The position numbers were made by a program, and so were the translations under genes. A stretch of 64,000 nt of DNA from Phycisphaerales bacterium (GTDB lineage Bacteria > Planctomycetota > Phycisphaerae > Phycisphaerales > SM1A02): positions 1 through 64,000 of the forward strand of contig JAKVBX010000016.1 of the NCBI GenBank assembly GCA_022446795.1, read 5' to 3'. How positions within the stretch are numbered: position 1 is the first letter of the stretch; every line of letters begins with the position of its first letter. The notes under the pieces were generated by a model. It was not told the origin of the DNA, did not search any database, and saw only the letters and a program-made list of their open reading frames with translations. Positions 18,701-26,182 of the stretch are shown here, piece by piece.

Positions 18701-20432
18701 CGGCAACACTTCCAGAGATGGCGCAGCTCAAGCCGAAGTAGGAAGATTCTTCGGTATCTGCAATGGTTGTTTCTGTCACCCACTCGCCGCCGGGCATCCG
18801 CTTGTAGATGGCGGCCCGGCCTCCCTGGTACGTGTTGTAGATGCTCGCAATCACCGTGTCGTCGGAGATGTCGAGGGACTTATGGGGGAACCACATCTTG
18901 CCGGTGGTCGGACCTAATGTTCGTTCGGCTTCCCGCTTCCAACCTTCGCTATCCCGGTAAAAGAACTGAAGCGTCACGCCCAGATCGGTGTCAACATCCA
19001 TCGTGCAGGCGATGTTGCCGGCCATGGCAAGGTCATAGCCAGTCGGCGACTTGGCGTCGCCTGGCGACTGGTAGCCGAGGTCCTGTTCGAGCAGGCCACA
19101 GGGCAGGACGCACTCGTCGGGGACGCCGTTGTCATCAACGTCCTCGCTGGTGCCATTGGCGATGTCGCATTCATCGGGGACGTTGTTGCCATTGCAGTCA
19201 ATGACAACAACCTCGCATTCGTCAGGGATGTTGTTCGTGTTGCAGTCCGGGCTGGCGCCATCGATGATGTCGCAGAAATCGAGGACCCCATTGGCGTTGC
19301 AGTCCATCTGTGATTCGCATTCATCGGGAACGCCATTCATGTTGCAGTCGGTCGCGGTCCCGTCGGCAATGTCGCATTCGTCCGGGATGGTATTGCCGTT
19401 GCAGTCCCCGCTGTCGCCATTGTCCAGGTCACACGAGTCAGGAATCCCATTGCCATTGCAGTCGCTGTCATCTCCGTCGGCGATATCGCACTCGTCCGGG
19501 ATGCCATTGCCATTGCAATCCGCGCTGGTACCGTCGGCGATATCGCAGGGGTCGCCCTCGCCGTTTCCGTTGCAGTCCTCGCATTCGTCCGGGACACCGT
19601 AGCCGTCACAATCCTCGCTGGTGCCCGAATCGATGTCGCAACGGTCGATGATGCCGTTGTCATTACAGTCGTCAGCGATTCCCCATTCGAATTCACATGA
19701 ATCGATGAAGCCATTGCCGTCACAGTCGATCGATGGGTCGTTTTCGATGTCAATGTCGTCATCGATGCCGTTCTCATTGCAATCAAATGGGCCTGGCAGG
19801 CCGGTGATTCGGTAGGCGCAGTTGTAGGCGACTTCCTGGTAAGGGCCGAAACCGAATCCGCCAGCGGGGTTGCATTGCCAGCACTGCAAGTTGCCGATTG
19901 TCGAAAGAGCTACAGCGGTCTGACCGTTGGTGCCATACTCGTTATGCGGAATCATCGAAGCATAGACGGTTCCAGACGGCAGGCCCCATGGGGCGCTGGC
20001 GGAGAACTCGATCAGGTCATAGTCGGGAAGTGACCAAGTCGGGTCAGTGACTGGGGTGCCCGGGCTGTAGTCGTGGATGTAGCCCGTGAGATTGACTCCA
20101 GCATCCTCGTAGCTGTTGTAGAAGTTGACTTCAAGGCCTTGTATTCCAGCGATACCGGAATAGCCGCTATAGCCATAGAGGACCATCTCCATCCCATAGC
20201 CAATCAATTCGCCATTGCTCGTGAAGTCGTCGACACAACCGATGTCATAAATCGCGAACCCTGGCTCAAAGATCTGGTTGGCGAGTATGTTCCCGGTGTT
20301 GATCGCACTGCCATCGTTGGGCCCGATCTGATCCATCAAGGCCAACTGGCCGTCGCCTGCTGACACGACGCCCGCCATCATGGCAATGGCCAGGTTGGCG
20401 CCCGCGGCCCCGACTGTATTCATGCGATTCAC
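15735..20432 (-). CDS. Giant secreted multidomain Ca-repeat / propeller / beta-helix protein
   Basis: 1565 residues. The start is a GTG at 20432 with GGGAG about 8 bases upstream; an ATG three codons later is less well spaced. Domains in order: signal peptide (ANLAIAMMAGVVSAG), then the LMDQIG domain (about 30-215; paralogous to the 7538-8446 protein). Next come 13 Cys/Asp Ca-binding repeats (216-441), a beta-propeller (442-805; FGLSCAISGSVAVVSKS, GKIHIFRFNGEYWNEI) and 6 repeats (805-905). A right-handed beta-helix follows (about 905-1185; ISVSPGTYQGPVSLPAH), then 19 repeats (1184-1507) and two EF-hand-like loops ending GEWGLCE. The 19-residue repeats resemble thrombospondin type 3 repeats with paired Cys and DxNxNG loops, and should be rigid only when calcium is bound. 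It is the most composite member of the local family. A surface, stalk or matrix role is inferred. Confidence 0.87.
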   Translation of the reverse strand: MNRMNTVGAAGANLAIAMMAGVVSAGDGQLALMDQIGPNDGSAINTGNILANQIFEPGFAIYDIGCVDDFTSNGELIGYGMEMVLYGYSGYSGIAGIQGLEVNFYNSYEDAGVNLTGYIHDYSPGTPVTDPTWSLPDYDLIEFSASAPWGLPSGTVYASMIPHNEYGTNGQTAVALSTIGNLQCWQCNPAGGFGFGPYQEVAYNCAYRITGLPGPFDCNENGIDDDIDIENDPSIDCDGNGFIDSCEFEWGIADDCNDNGIIDRCDIDSGTSEDCDGYGVPDECEDCNGNGEGDPCDIADGTSADCNGNGIPDECDIADGDDSDCNGNGIPDSCDLDNGDSGDCNGNTIPDECDIADGTATDCNMNGVPDECESQMDCNANGVLDFCDIIDGASPDCNTNNIPDECEVVVIDCNGNNVPDECDIANGTSEDVDDNGVPDECVLPCGLLEQDLGYQSPGDAKSPTGYDLAMAGNIACTMDVDTDLGVTLQFFYRDSEGWKREAERTLGPTTGKMWFPHKSLDISDDTVIASIYNTYQGGRAAIYKRMPGGEWVTETTIADTEESSYFGLSCAISGSVAVVSKSYDSNINGEALVYRRVGTTWLHEATLVQTLGDPSSWFGSEVAVDGNTIIIGSLDNGAWVFEHDGTGWVETQYLESAGVQLGATIDIEGDRAVMGHYHGLPVNYAQVFNRVDGTWVPGQVLQSLDPSTVSLGYSVRLSGDVIAVTSGLNHDTDQPQGKIHIFRFNGEYWNEIAIMERPEFPPSWAPSPRIGLSGLQIAAGFSQDSFLFSEVPIFTVHPAGGPTGLDCNANGICDEMDLASSRSQDCNANSIPDECDIADGTAFDVDLNGIPDLCEADCDNNGWPDHYEIDQGLAPDCNANGVPDSCDIAAGESPDADGDGIPDECETDFIIPVAADGSGLFTEIQPALDLALPGATISVSPGTYQGPVSLPAHPVTLISTSGPLSTVILGDTNASGILITSGQQPDTIIQGFTVTGADVPWNGGGMVITNSSPTIRNCIMLENTANQGGGAYLFHSAPTFEDCQFLLNTALSGGGIATMGLHDTAEATSIINCILTNNVATYGIPDLNLLGGGGLAADETKLIIRDSRLRTNSSQTFGGGFSIRATNATFAGCHFTDNVANPSYGTLGYVVSGETTVQDCVLCGHDFADIVGPWANLGGNFISGDCDGDGTCDVEQILSNPDLDCDADFLLDSCEITNGSELDCNGNGIPDWCDIYVYGTSFDFNGNGVPDECKPDCNDNGIPDYIDIATGNSEDCDGNGIPDECEDCNGNGIGDHCDIADGTSQDIDGDGTPDECEPDCDGDLVPDDYEIEQGWESDCNANTVPDSCDLFDGVSEDCNENGVPDECDIADGVINDCDGDGLDDQCQPGYLDCNGNDIADFCDIADGTSEDCNQNGLPDECDVDNGTLTDCNDDGIADECDPAYADCQPNGIADFCDIADATSADLNQNGVPDECDPDCNENGYPDFIDIAFGTSEDTNNNGIPDECECPDTNGDGAVDVNDLLVIIDAWGDCVPDQGCPADVDGDGTVNVNDVLLVIGEWGLCE
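15912..16880 (-). repeat. About 19 coding repeats of the 57-bp DCNGNG unit (block 3)
   Basis: In-frame tandem repeats with consensus DCNGNGIPDECDIADGTSx (19 residues, 57 bp), some units shortened to 12-16 residues. They lie between the beta-helix and the dockerin-like tail of the giant protein. Spacing and frame are kept, so these are protein repeats and not intergenic DNA repeats. Confidence 0.85.
17718..18017 (-). repeat. About 6 coding repeats of the DCNGNG unit (block 2)
   Basis: Six units link the propeller to the beta-helix of the giant protein. The first is more divergent (DCNANGICDEMDL), as it is at the same place in the two paralogues (DCNFDGICDTLEI and DCNGNGLCDELDI). The junction therefore duplicated as one piece with the flanking domains. 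Confidence 0.8.
19110..19784 (-). repeat. About 13 coding repeats of the DCNGNG unit (block 1)
   Basis: Thirteen units lie between the LMDQIG domain and the propeller of the giant protein. Several consecutive units are nearly identical at DNA level (for example around 19370-19530), pointing to recent unequal exchange or slippage. Confidence 0.8.
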
Positions 20433-20548
20433 TGGCAGTTCTCCCGCCCCGCATCCTATCCCAGATCAGCCCTGGCTCAGGCAGGGAAAATCCAGCTCTG
20501 TCTGCTGTATGCCGGGGAACGCATGCAGGCGGGGATATCCGGCCCAAG

Positions 20549-21610
20549 CTACCGCCAGGTCTCGCCCAGCACACGCAGCCAGTTGCCGTGTGCCATCGCG
20601 ATGAGCGAATCCTCGGACCAGCCGCGATCACGCAGCAGGTCGACGAGCTTCGGCAGGCCGGTGCAATCACCCAGTTCGTCAGGCATCTTCGCGCCATCGA
20701 AGTCACTGCCCAACGCGACATGCTCGATGCCCATGTGGTCGACCATGTAGTCCAGGTGATCAGCAATCACGCCCAGTGGCGTGTCCGCATTCTCCGTGCC
20801 ATCAGGTCGCAGGAACCCCACGTGGAAATTCACGCCGACCAGGCCATTGGTTTCCTTGATGATCGTCAACTGATCATCAAGCAGGTTCCGGGTCGAGGCA
20901 CAGATCGCATGAACGCCGCAGTGCGTCGCCACCACGGGCGCCGTCGTGAGCTCGGCCAGGTCCATGAACCCACGGTAGTTCAGGTGCGAGACATCCAGCA
21001 TGATGCCCAGGTCATTGCAGCGTCGAACCAGTTCACGGCCGGCCTCCGTCAAGCCCGGCCCGATGTCCGGCGTACATGGGAACCCGAATGGAACACCGTG
21101 CGCGAAGGCGTTGGACCGACTCCACACCGGCCCCAGTGACCGAAGACCACGGTGGTACTCGCTCTCCAGGTCCGAGAGATCCTCGCGGAGCATCTCCACG
21201 CCCTCGTAATGAAGGATGCAGGCGATCACCTCGTCCGCGAGACACCCCTCGATGTCCTGGACCGTACGGACCAGCCGAATCGCACCATCCGCCTCGTTGA
21301 ACAACTCCGCCATCTGGCGAAGCACGCTTTCCAACTGGGTCCGGGCCAGGTCCCGCTCGACCGGCTCCGGGCAGAGCGCCTCGACCTGGGTCCCGTCGTT
21401 GGCCGTGACCATCCGTCTCTCGCTCTTGTCCTCGCCCTCCACGAAGACCGCGAAGAAGCCACCGGCCAGGTTGCCCTCGTGGGCCCGCGGCAGATCGATG
21501 TGGCCCTTGGTGTCCCGCCTCAGGAAGGCGTGCCGGGGCTGTTCATCAGGCGGACACACCCGCGTGAGCGTGTCGTTGTGACCGTCGAGGATGGGAATCG
21601 AGCCACTCAT
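20549..21610 (-). CDS. Membrane dipeptidase family (M19) peptidase
   Basis: 353 residues. Peptidase family M19 (renal dipeptidase type) enzymes hydrolyse dipeptides, sometimes with D-residues, using a two-zinc site in an amidohydrolase barrel. Seen here: the N-terminal metal motif DGHNDTL, the bridging Glu in HYEGVE, DVSHLN, the ATHCG segment, the R-N-L-L-D-D-Q loop, and the Asp in GSDFDG. No signal peptide is apparent, so it is probably cytoplasmic. The start (ATG at 21610) lies 10 bases past the stop of rimO on the same strand, so the two are likely co-transcribed. Substrate is not deducible; cell-wall peptide or dipeptide turnover is a reasonable guess. Confidence 0.9.
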   Translation of the reverse strand: MSGSIPILDGHNDTLTRVCPPDEQPRHAFLRRDTKGHIDLPRAHEGNLAGGFFAVFVEGEDKSERRMVTANDGTQVEALCPEPVERDLARTQLESVLRQMAELFNEADGAIRLVRTVQDIEGCLADEVIACILHYEGVEMLREDLSDLESEYHRGLRSLGPVWSRSNAFAHGVPFGFPCTPDIGPGLTEAGRELVRRCNDLGIMLDVSHLNYRGFMDLAELTTAPVVATHCGVHAICASTRNLLDDQLTIIKETNGLVGVNFHVGFLRPDGTENADTPLGVIADHLDYMVDHMGIEHVALGSDFDGAKMPDELGDCTGLPKLVDLLRDRGWSEDSLIAMAHGNWLRVLGETWR

Positions 21611-21620
21611 GTCGGTTCGG

Positions 21621-23183
21621 TCATCCGATCACCGGCAGGCTGGCCACGCGTTCGAGTTCCGACTCTGGACGCGCGACCAGGTCGTAGCCATCGGAGGCGA
21701 CGACCCGACATCGCACCAATTCGCCCGGTGACAACTCGCCTTCGCTCGCCACGAGCGTGATCGAGTCGACCTCCGGCGCCTGGTGATAACACCGGCCTCG
21801 GTAGGTTCGAAGCGGCGTGTCATCCTCGGTGATCTCCCGGTCCATCGCTTCGTCGTCGATCAACACGTCGAACAGGACGCCTTCCTCGGCGAGATAGGCG
21901 GCGTTCTCGAAGGCCAGTTCCTGCTGCGCCATCATCAGTTCCTGCTCGCGCCGCTGCTTGATCTCGTCTGGCACTTTCAGGTCGGGGTCGTCTTCCATCG
22001 TGGCGGCGACCGTTCCGTCCTCGTGGCTGTACTGGAAGACACCCATCATGTCGAACTGGAACTCGCGGATGAACTCCAGCAGTTCCTGGTGATCCTGCTC
22101 GGTCTCGCCGGGGAAGCCGGTGATGAAGGTCGTCCGGATGGCCAGGCCGGGGATGCGGTCCCGCAGCTTGTGCATCAGCGCTTCCTGTTCCTGGCGGAGC
22201 AGGCCGCGACGCATCGCCGTAAGCATGTTGTCCGAGATGTGCTGCAGGGGAATGTCGATGTACTTGGCGACATGGTCCAGCGAGGCGATCGTGTCGATCA
22301 TCTCGTCGGTGAAGTTGGTCGGGTAGGCGTACATCAGGCGGATCCAGCCGTTGCCGTGCCGGGCGACCGTGTTGTTGAGTTCGGTCAGCAGGCCCACCAG
22401 GCCACGGTCATCGCCGATGTCGCGGCCCCAGTTGGTCGTGTCCTGGCCGATGAGATTCAATTCGAAGGCGCCATCCGCCAGCAGGGCGCCCGCCTCGGAC
22501 AGGATGTGATCCATGGCCTTGCTGCGCATCTTGCCGCGGATGGAGGGAATCGTGCAGAAGGCGCATCGCTGGTTGCAACCCTCGCTCATGCGCAGGTAGG
22601 CCCAGTGACGTGGCGTCAGTCGCAGGCGGGCGCCATCACCTTCGAAGTAGCCGATGCCCTTGCCGTCCTTGCCCTGGACGGTGAGGTCGGTCGTGTCGAG
22701 ACCACGATCGCGTGCCGCCTGCAGCGCGTTGCCGGCAATCCAGTACCGGGGACCGTCGGAGGCTTCCGCCAGGCCCGGTCGGTCCGGTGTTCCAGAGACG
22801 GCCTCGATCACGTGGTCGCGATCGAAGACACCGATCATGGCATCAATGCCGGGAGCCCAGTCGAGCATCTTGGCCCGGTGACGCTGCACCAGGCAGCCAG
22901 CCACGACGACCCGCTTGAGCTCGCCATCATTCTTCCGATCAATGGCCTCGCGGATCACCGAGAGCGACTCTTCCTTGCTGGCCTCCAGGAATCCACAGGT
23001 ATTGACCACGATGGCATCATGGGGTTCCACCTCGGGGACCACCTCGTAGCCGGCATCCACCAAGGTGCCCAGCATGGCCTCGGAATCCACGAGGTTCTTG
23101 GGGCAGCCCAGGCTCACGAAGGCGAGGCGTCGGACCTCGTTGTCGGAGCCGGTCGTGCTGGATGGAGGGGCGGGGTGGGACAT
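21621..23183 (-). CDS. rimO: Ribosomal protein S12 methylthiotransferase RimO
   Basis: 520 residues. RimO adds a methylthio group to an Asp of ribosomal protein S12 using two [4Fe-4S] clusters and S-adenosylmethionine. Seen: the N-terminal UPF0004 domain with Cys27 (SLGCPKN), Cys63 (NTCGF) and Cys97 (AGCLVQ); the radical-SAM motif CNQRCAFC (Cys203, 207, 210); and a C-terminal TRAM-type segment (about 440-515). The GCPKN start and acidic TRAM region favour RimO over MiaB. The ATG at 23183 is chosen because the longer open frame overlaps the divergent gene at 23423 and is poor coding sequence; there is no clear Shine-Dalgarno. The stretch between the last UPF0004 Cys and the radical-SAM Cys is about 105 residues, longer than I recall for E. 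coli RimO. Confidence 0.92.
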   Translation of the reverse strand: MSHPAPPSSTTGSDNEVRRLAFVSLGCPKNLVDSEAMLGTLVDAGYEVVPEVEPHDAIVVNTCGFLEASKEESLSVIREAIDRKNDGELKRVVVAGCLVQRHRAKMLDWAPGIDAMIGVFDRDHVIEAVSGTPDRPGLAEASDGPRYWIAGNALQAARDRGLDTTDLTVQGKDGKGIGYFEGDGARLRLTPRHWAYLRMSEGCNQRCAFCTIPSIRGKMRSKAMDHILSEAGALLADGAFELNLIGQDTTNWGRDIGDDRGLVGLLTELNNTVARHGNGWIRLMYAYPTNFTDEMIDTIASLDHVAKYIDIPLQHISDNMLTAMRRGLLRQEQEALMHKLRDRIPGLAIRTTFITGFPGETEQDHQELLEFIREFQFDMMGVFQYSHEDGTVAATMEDDPDLKVPDEIKQRREQELMMAQQELAFENAAYLAEEGVLFDVLIDDEAMDREITEDDTPLRTYRGRCYHQAPEVDSITLVASEGELSPGELVRCRVVASDGYDLVARPESELERVASLPVIG

Positions 23184-23422
23184 CTGGTCGGGCGCCAAGG
23201 GGGTGGGGTGACGGTTGCTGGCCTGGGAATCGCCTCCAGTGGGCCTGGAGAGGGGGTCGGGATAAGCCGAAACCCCGATTGTAGGGCCACACGCCCTGTA
23301 ATCGGCGAAATCAGCTTCCAGCAGTGTGAGATGTTGCCAAGAGCGTTCGCAGCCCCGGTGAAGGAGAGTTTTTCTCGGCCAACGGGGCCGGGAACTTGTG
23401 GATTGCCATGCTTCGGCAGGAA

Positions 23423-24028
23423 ATGGAGATGCTCGAAATGCTCGGACGAACACTACTCAACCCACTCCACGCCACGGTCAGCCTGGCCACCCTCGCCCTC
23501 GTCCTCCTGGTCAGCGCCAGCGGCGTGTGCTCCCTCGCTGATGAACTGGAAGTCCGCGATGACTGCTCGTTCCGGCGGGCCATGCTTCGCAGCACGGCGG
23601 TCTTCGCCTTCGAGTCCCCGGAATCGGCCCTGGATCACTGGATCGATCTCTGGACCGTATCGGGTGAACTCGATGACCGCACTCGCAGCGGCCGTCGCAG
23701 CCTGTTGATCAATGCGGTCAGGCCGCTGCTGGCGAAGGCGACGGCGCCGGGCATGATGGCACCGGTCAAGAACATCCGGGATCGGCTGGAGGAACGCCTC
23801 AATGCCGGCCGCCTGGGTGGTGAGGTGCCATCCGATGAGATGTGCGACTGGATCGTGCTCAACCGGGTCCTCGGTGAGAACGACCGCACGATCGACTGGA
23901 TGTCGCATCGATGCCGTGTCGCCCCATTCCGTCCCCTGCCCAAGCAGGTCAAGGAGACCGCGTCCGTCGAACTGGCGGACGACGTCGAGTGGGACGAGAC
24001 CTGCAATTGCCCGGTGCAGAAGTCCTGA
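23423..24028 (+). CDS. Hypothetical exported protein
   Basis: About 201 residues from the ATG at 23423; ATGs at 23429 and 23438 are also possible, and the last has GGAG at a good distance. A hydrophobic N-terminal segment (VSLATLALVLLVSASGVCSL) predicts a signal peptide or a lipidated/anchored N-terminus, followed by an Ala-Asp-Glu cleavage-like site. The rest is a soluble, charged, mostly helical-looking domain with five cysteines (for example RDDCSFRRAM, ETCNCPVQ near the end). I recognise no family. It is divergent from rimO and convergent with nadD (6-bp gap), with no sign of an operon partner. Confidence 0.7.
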   Translation: MEMLEMLGRTLLNPLHATVSLATLALVLLVSASGVCSLADELEVRDDCSFRRAMLRSTAVFAFESPESALDHWIDLWTVSGELDDRTRSGRRSLLINAVRPLLAKATAPGMMAPVKNIRDRLEERLNAGRLGGEVPSDEMCDWIVLNRVLGENDRTIDWMSHRCRVAPFRPLPKQVKETASVELADDVEWDETCNCPVQKS

Positions 24029-24034
24029 CGATCG

Positions 24035-24688
24035 TCAGGCGCGCCCGTCGGTGTAGAGACCATGTGCTCGGATGTAGTCGAGCACCGCGGGCGCCAGGAC
24101 GTCACTGGCATCCTGGCCATCGTGAAGCCGATTCCGGATCACGGTGGCCTCGACGTCCATGATCGGCAGGTCGAGCCGCCAGTCGAGCCAGTGGGAGATG
24201 TCATCTTCGGTCCAGGCCGACTCCCGTCGCAGTGCCTCCGCAAAGGCCTCGGGCGTGGCGTGCAACCGCGGCAGCACCAATGGCTCGGCGATCGAGATGA
24301 TGTCGTCCCAGTCCTTCCAGCGGTGAAAGGGAATCGCCTGGTCATCACCGATGAGGAGGCGAAGCGGTGTGCCCGGGTCGATTGACTCCCGGAGCGCCCG
24401 GGCCGTATCGATGGAATAACTCGGTCCCTCGCGTTCCACTTCCATCCGGTTGACCACGGCTTCCGCAGCATCGGACACGGCCAGTTCAAGCATGGCCACC
24501 CGATGAGCGGAGTCGATCGGGGGTTGATCGAGCTTGTGCGGACTGATGGCCGCCGGGATGTAGATCACCTGTCGAGCACCGACGAGTTCGGCCGCGCGCA
24601 TCGGCAGGACCCGATGCGCCAGGGTCGGTGGATCAAAGCTGCCGCCGAAGATGAGGACCGGTACCGCCACGCGGGAATGGTATGGCAT
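24035..24688 (-). CDS. nadD: Nicotinate-nucleotide adenylyltransferase
   Basis: 217 residues. NadD transfers AMP from ATP to nicotinate mononucleotide in NAD synthesis. Seen: the nucleotidyltransferase motif GGSFDPPTLAH (a T-x-x-H variant of the HxGH box), the substrate-binding SPHK motif, and a C-terminal ATVIRNRL segment in place of the ISSTxIR motif. Length is normal for the family. The ATG at 24688 lies 15 bases beyond the aldehyde dehydrogenase stop on the same strand, suggesting co-transcription with panC and the dehydrogenase. The first residues (MPYHSRVAV) could be trimmed if an internal GTG is used. Confidence 0.9.
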   Translation of the reverse strand: MPYHSRVAVPVLIFGGSFDPPTLAHRVLPMRAAELVGARQVIYIPAAISPHKLDQPPIDSAHRVAMLELAVSDAAEAVVNRMEVEREGPSYSIDTARALRESIDPGTPLRLLIGDDQAIPFHRWKDWDDIISIAEPLVLPRLHATPEAFAEALRRESAWTEDDISHWLDWRLDLPIMDVEATVIRNRLHDGQDASDVLAPAVLDYIRAHGLYTDGRA

Positions 24689-24703
24689 CCAGCGATGGAG
24701 GCG

Positions 24704-26080
24704 TCAGGCCTGCTTGGGTCGGCTGATCATCCGAACCTGCGTGAACTGGCGGTGCCCGTCGCGACCACTGTGATAGCCGTAGCCTGATTGCTGGGCGCCC
24801 ACCCAGGGCGTTCCCGTGGCGCCACCACATCCCTGGTTCACGCCGGTCATTCCGGCCGTCAACTGCCGGGCGACCCCTTCTGCTCGCGCGGTGTCGCCGA
24901 AGACGGCGGCGCCGAGTCCGTAGGGCGTGTCATTGGCCAGGGTCACGGCCTCATCCGCATCCTGCACGCGGACGATGCAGGCCACCGGGCCGAAGGTCTC
25001 GTCCCGCATGATCTCCATGTCGTGGTTCAGGCCGGTGAGGACGGTGGGGGTCACGAAGTTGCCATCGGCGGGGCTGTCTCCGCAGGCCACCGTTGCGCCC
25101 TGCTGCTTGGCTCGCTCCAACTGGGCCAGGACATGGTCCTTCTGGCGGCGACTGATCATCGGCCCGGTCGTCGTGCCGTCAGTGGCGCCGTCACCGATCT
25201 TCAACTTGAGGGTCCGGTCAATCACGGCCTGCTCGAAGACATCGGCAATGCCCTCCTCGACGTAGATCCGCTCGGTACTGACGCAGACCTGCCCGCAGTT
25301 GCGGAAGGAGTTCGTGACGGCGAAGTCCGCAGCGGCGTCGACGTCGGCGTCCTTCAGCACGATCATCGGATCCTTGCCGCCGAGTTCCAGGACGACCCGC
25401 TTGAGATCCGCACCCGCGGTCGACAGGATGTGCTGGCCGGCTTCGCGTGATCCGACGAAGGCGATGAGATTCACGTCCGCCTTCACGAGTGCCTTGCCCT
25501 GGTCGTCACCGCCGTGGATGACCTGGAGCACGTTGGCGGGCAGGATCTCCATGAAGATCTCGGCGAAGGCCTGGCCCGTCAGGGGTGTTTCATCGGAGGG
25601 CTTCATGACAACGGTGTTGCCGGCCGCCAGCGCCGGGATCACGACCTGCAGGGGCATCAGGAACGGGAAGTTCCACGGCGTGATGGCGGCGCACACGCCC
25701 AGGGGATCGTGGTAGAGGGTCGACGTCGTATTGCCGTCGGCATGTTCCTCCGGCGCCAGGGCGTCCTCGATCTCCTTGAGTTCCTGTTCGTAATTTCCGA
25801 TTCCATAGGAGATCTCGCCCAGTGACTCCTTCAGGGTCTTGCCCATCTCGGCCGTGAGCTGTGCGGCGATGGACTCCTTGCGGGCTTCCATCAGCGGGAC
25901 GGCGCGACGAAGCACGTTGATCCGGTCGCTGGTGGACATGGCCGCCCACGACTTCTGCGCCGCCTGCGCATCAGCGACGATCCCGGTGATCGACTCGACG
26001 TCAGTCACGGGGACACTGCCGACGGGCTCGCCGGTCGCGGGGTTCATGGAGGTCAGTTCGGCACCGAGAATCGTGGTCAT
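24704..26080 (-). CDS. NAD(P)-dependent aldehyde dehydrogenase, succinate-semialdehyde dehydrogenase type
   Basis: 458 residues. The ATG at 26080 has AGGAG about 8 bases upstream. Aldehyde dehydrogenases oxidise aldehydes to acids through a catalytic Cys. Seen: Asn137 in TPWNFPF, the general-base Glu232 in LELGGKDP, and catalytic Cys266 in NCGQVC; the ETFGPV and NDTPYGLGA motifs are also present. The C-terminal pattern (GMTGVNQG, SGYGYHSGRDG) resembles the GabD/Sad group of succinate-semialdehyde dehydrogenases, but substrate cannot be fixed from sequence alone. It sits between panC (102-bp gap upstream) and nadD. A link with malonate-semialdehyde or succinate-semialdehyde metabolism is speculative. 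Confidence 0.88.
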   Translation of the reverse strand: MTTILGAELTSMNPATGEPVGSVPVTDVESITGIVADAQAAQKSWAAMSTSDRINVLRRAVPLMEARKESIAAQLTAEMGKTLKESLGEISYGIGNYEQELKEIEDALAPEEHADGNTTSTLYHDPLGVCAAITPWNFPFLMPLQVVIPALAAGNTVVMKPSDETPLTGQAFAEIFMEILPANVLQVIHGGDDQGKALVKADVNLIAFVGSREAGQHILSTAGADLKRVVLELGGKDPMIVLKDADVDAAADFAVTNSFRNCGQVCVSTERIYVEEGIADVFEQAVIDRTLKLKIGDGATDGTTTGPMISRRQKDHVLAQLERAKQQGATVACGDSPADGNFVTPTVLTGLNHDMEIMRDETFGPVACIVRVQDADEAVTLANDTPYGLGAAVFGDTARAEGVARQLTAGMTGVNQGCGGATGTPWVGAQQSGYGYHSGRDGHRQFTQVRMISRPKQA

Positions 26081-26182
26081 GGGGTGTTCTCCTGGACCGG
26101 ACATGGTACCGCTCCAGTCGCGTCGAGAGGAGGTGTTTCCGACCAGGTCTCGTGGGATCCGCTTGGATCCACTCGTCCTCGG

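Noticed and set aside
15912-19784. Regularly spaced 57-bp repeats that could suggest a CRISPR array or minisatellite
   Set aside because: The units keep one open reading frame, vary mostly at third codon positions, and have no unique spacers; they encode a 19-residue protein repeat.
21783-23708. A 641-codon plus-strand open frame opposite rimO
   Set aside because: rimO on the minus strand carries all six cluster cysteines and the TRAM region; the opposite frame has low-complexity composition and runs into the unrelated gene at 23423 in another frame.
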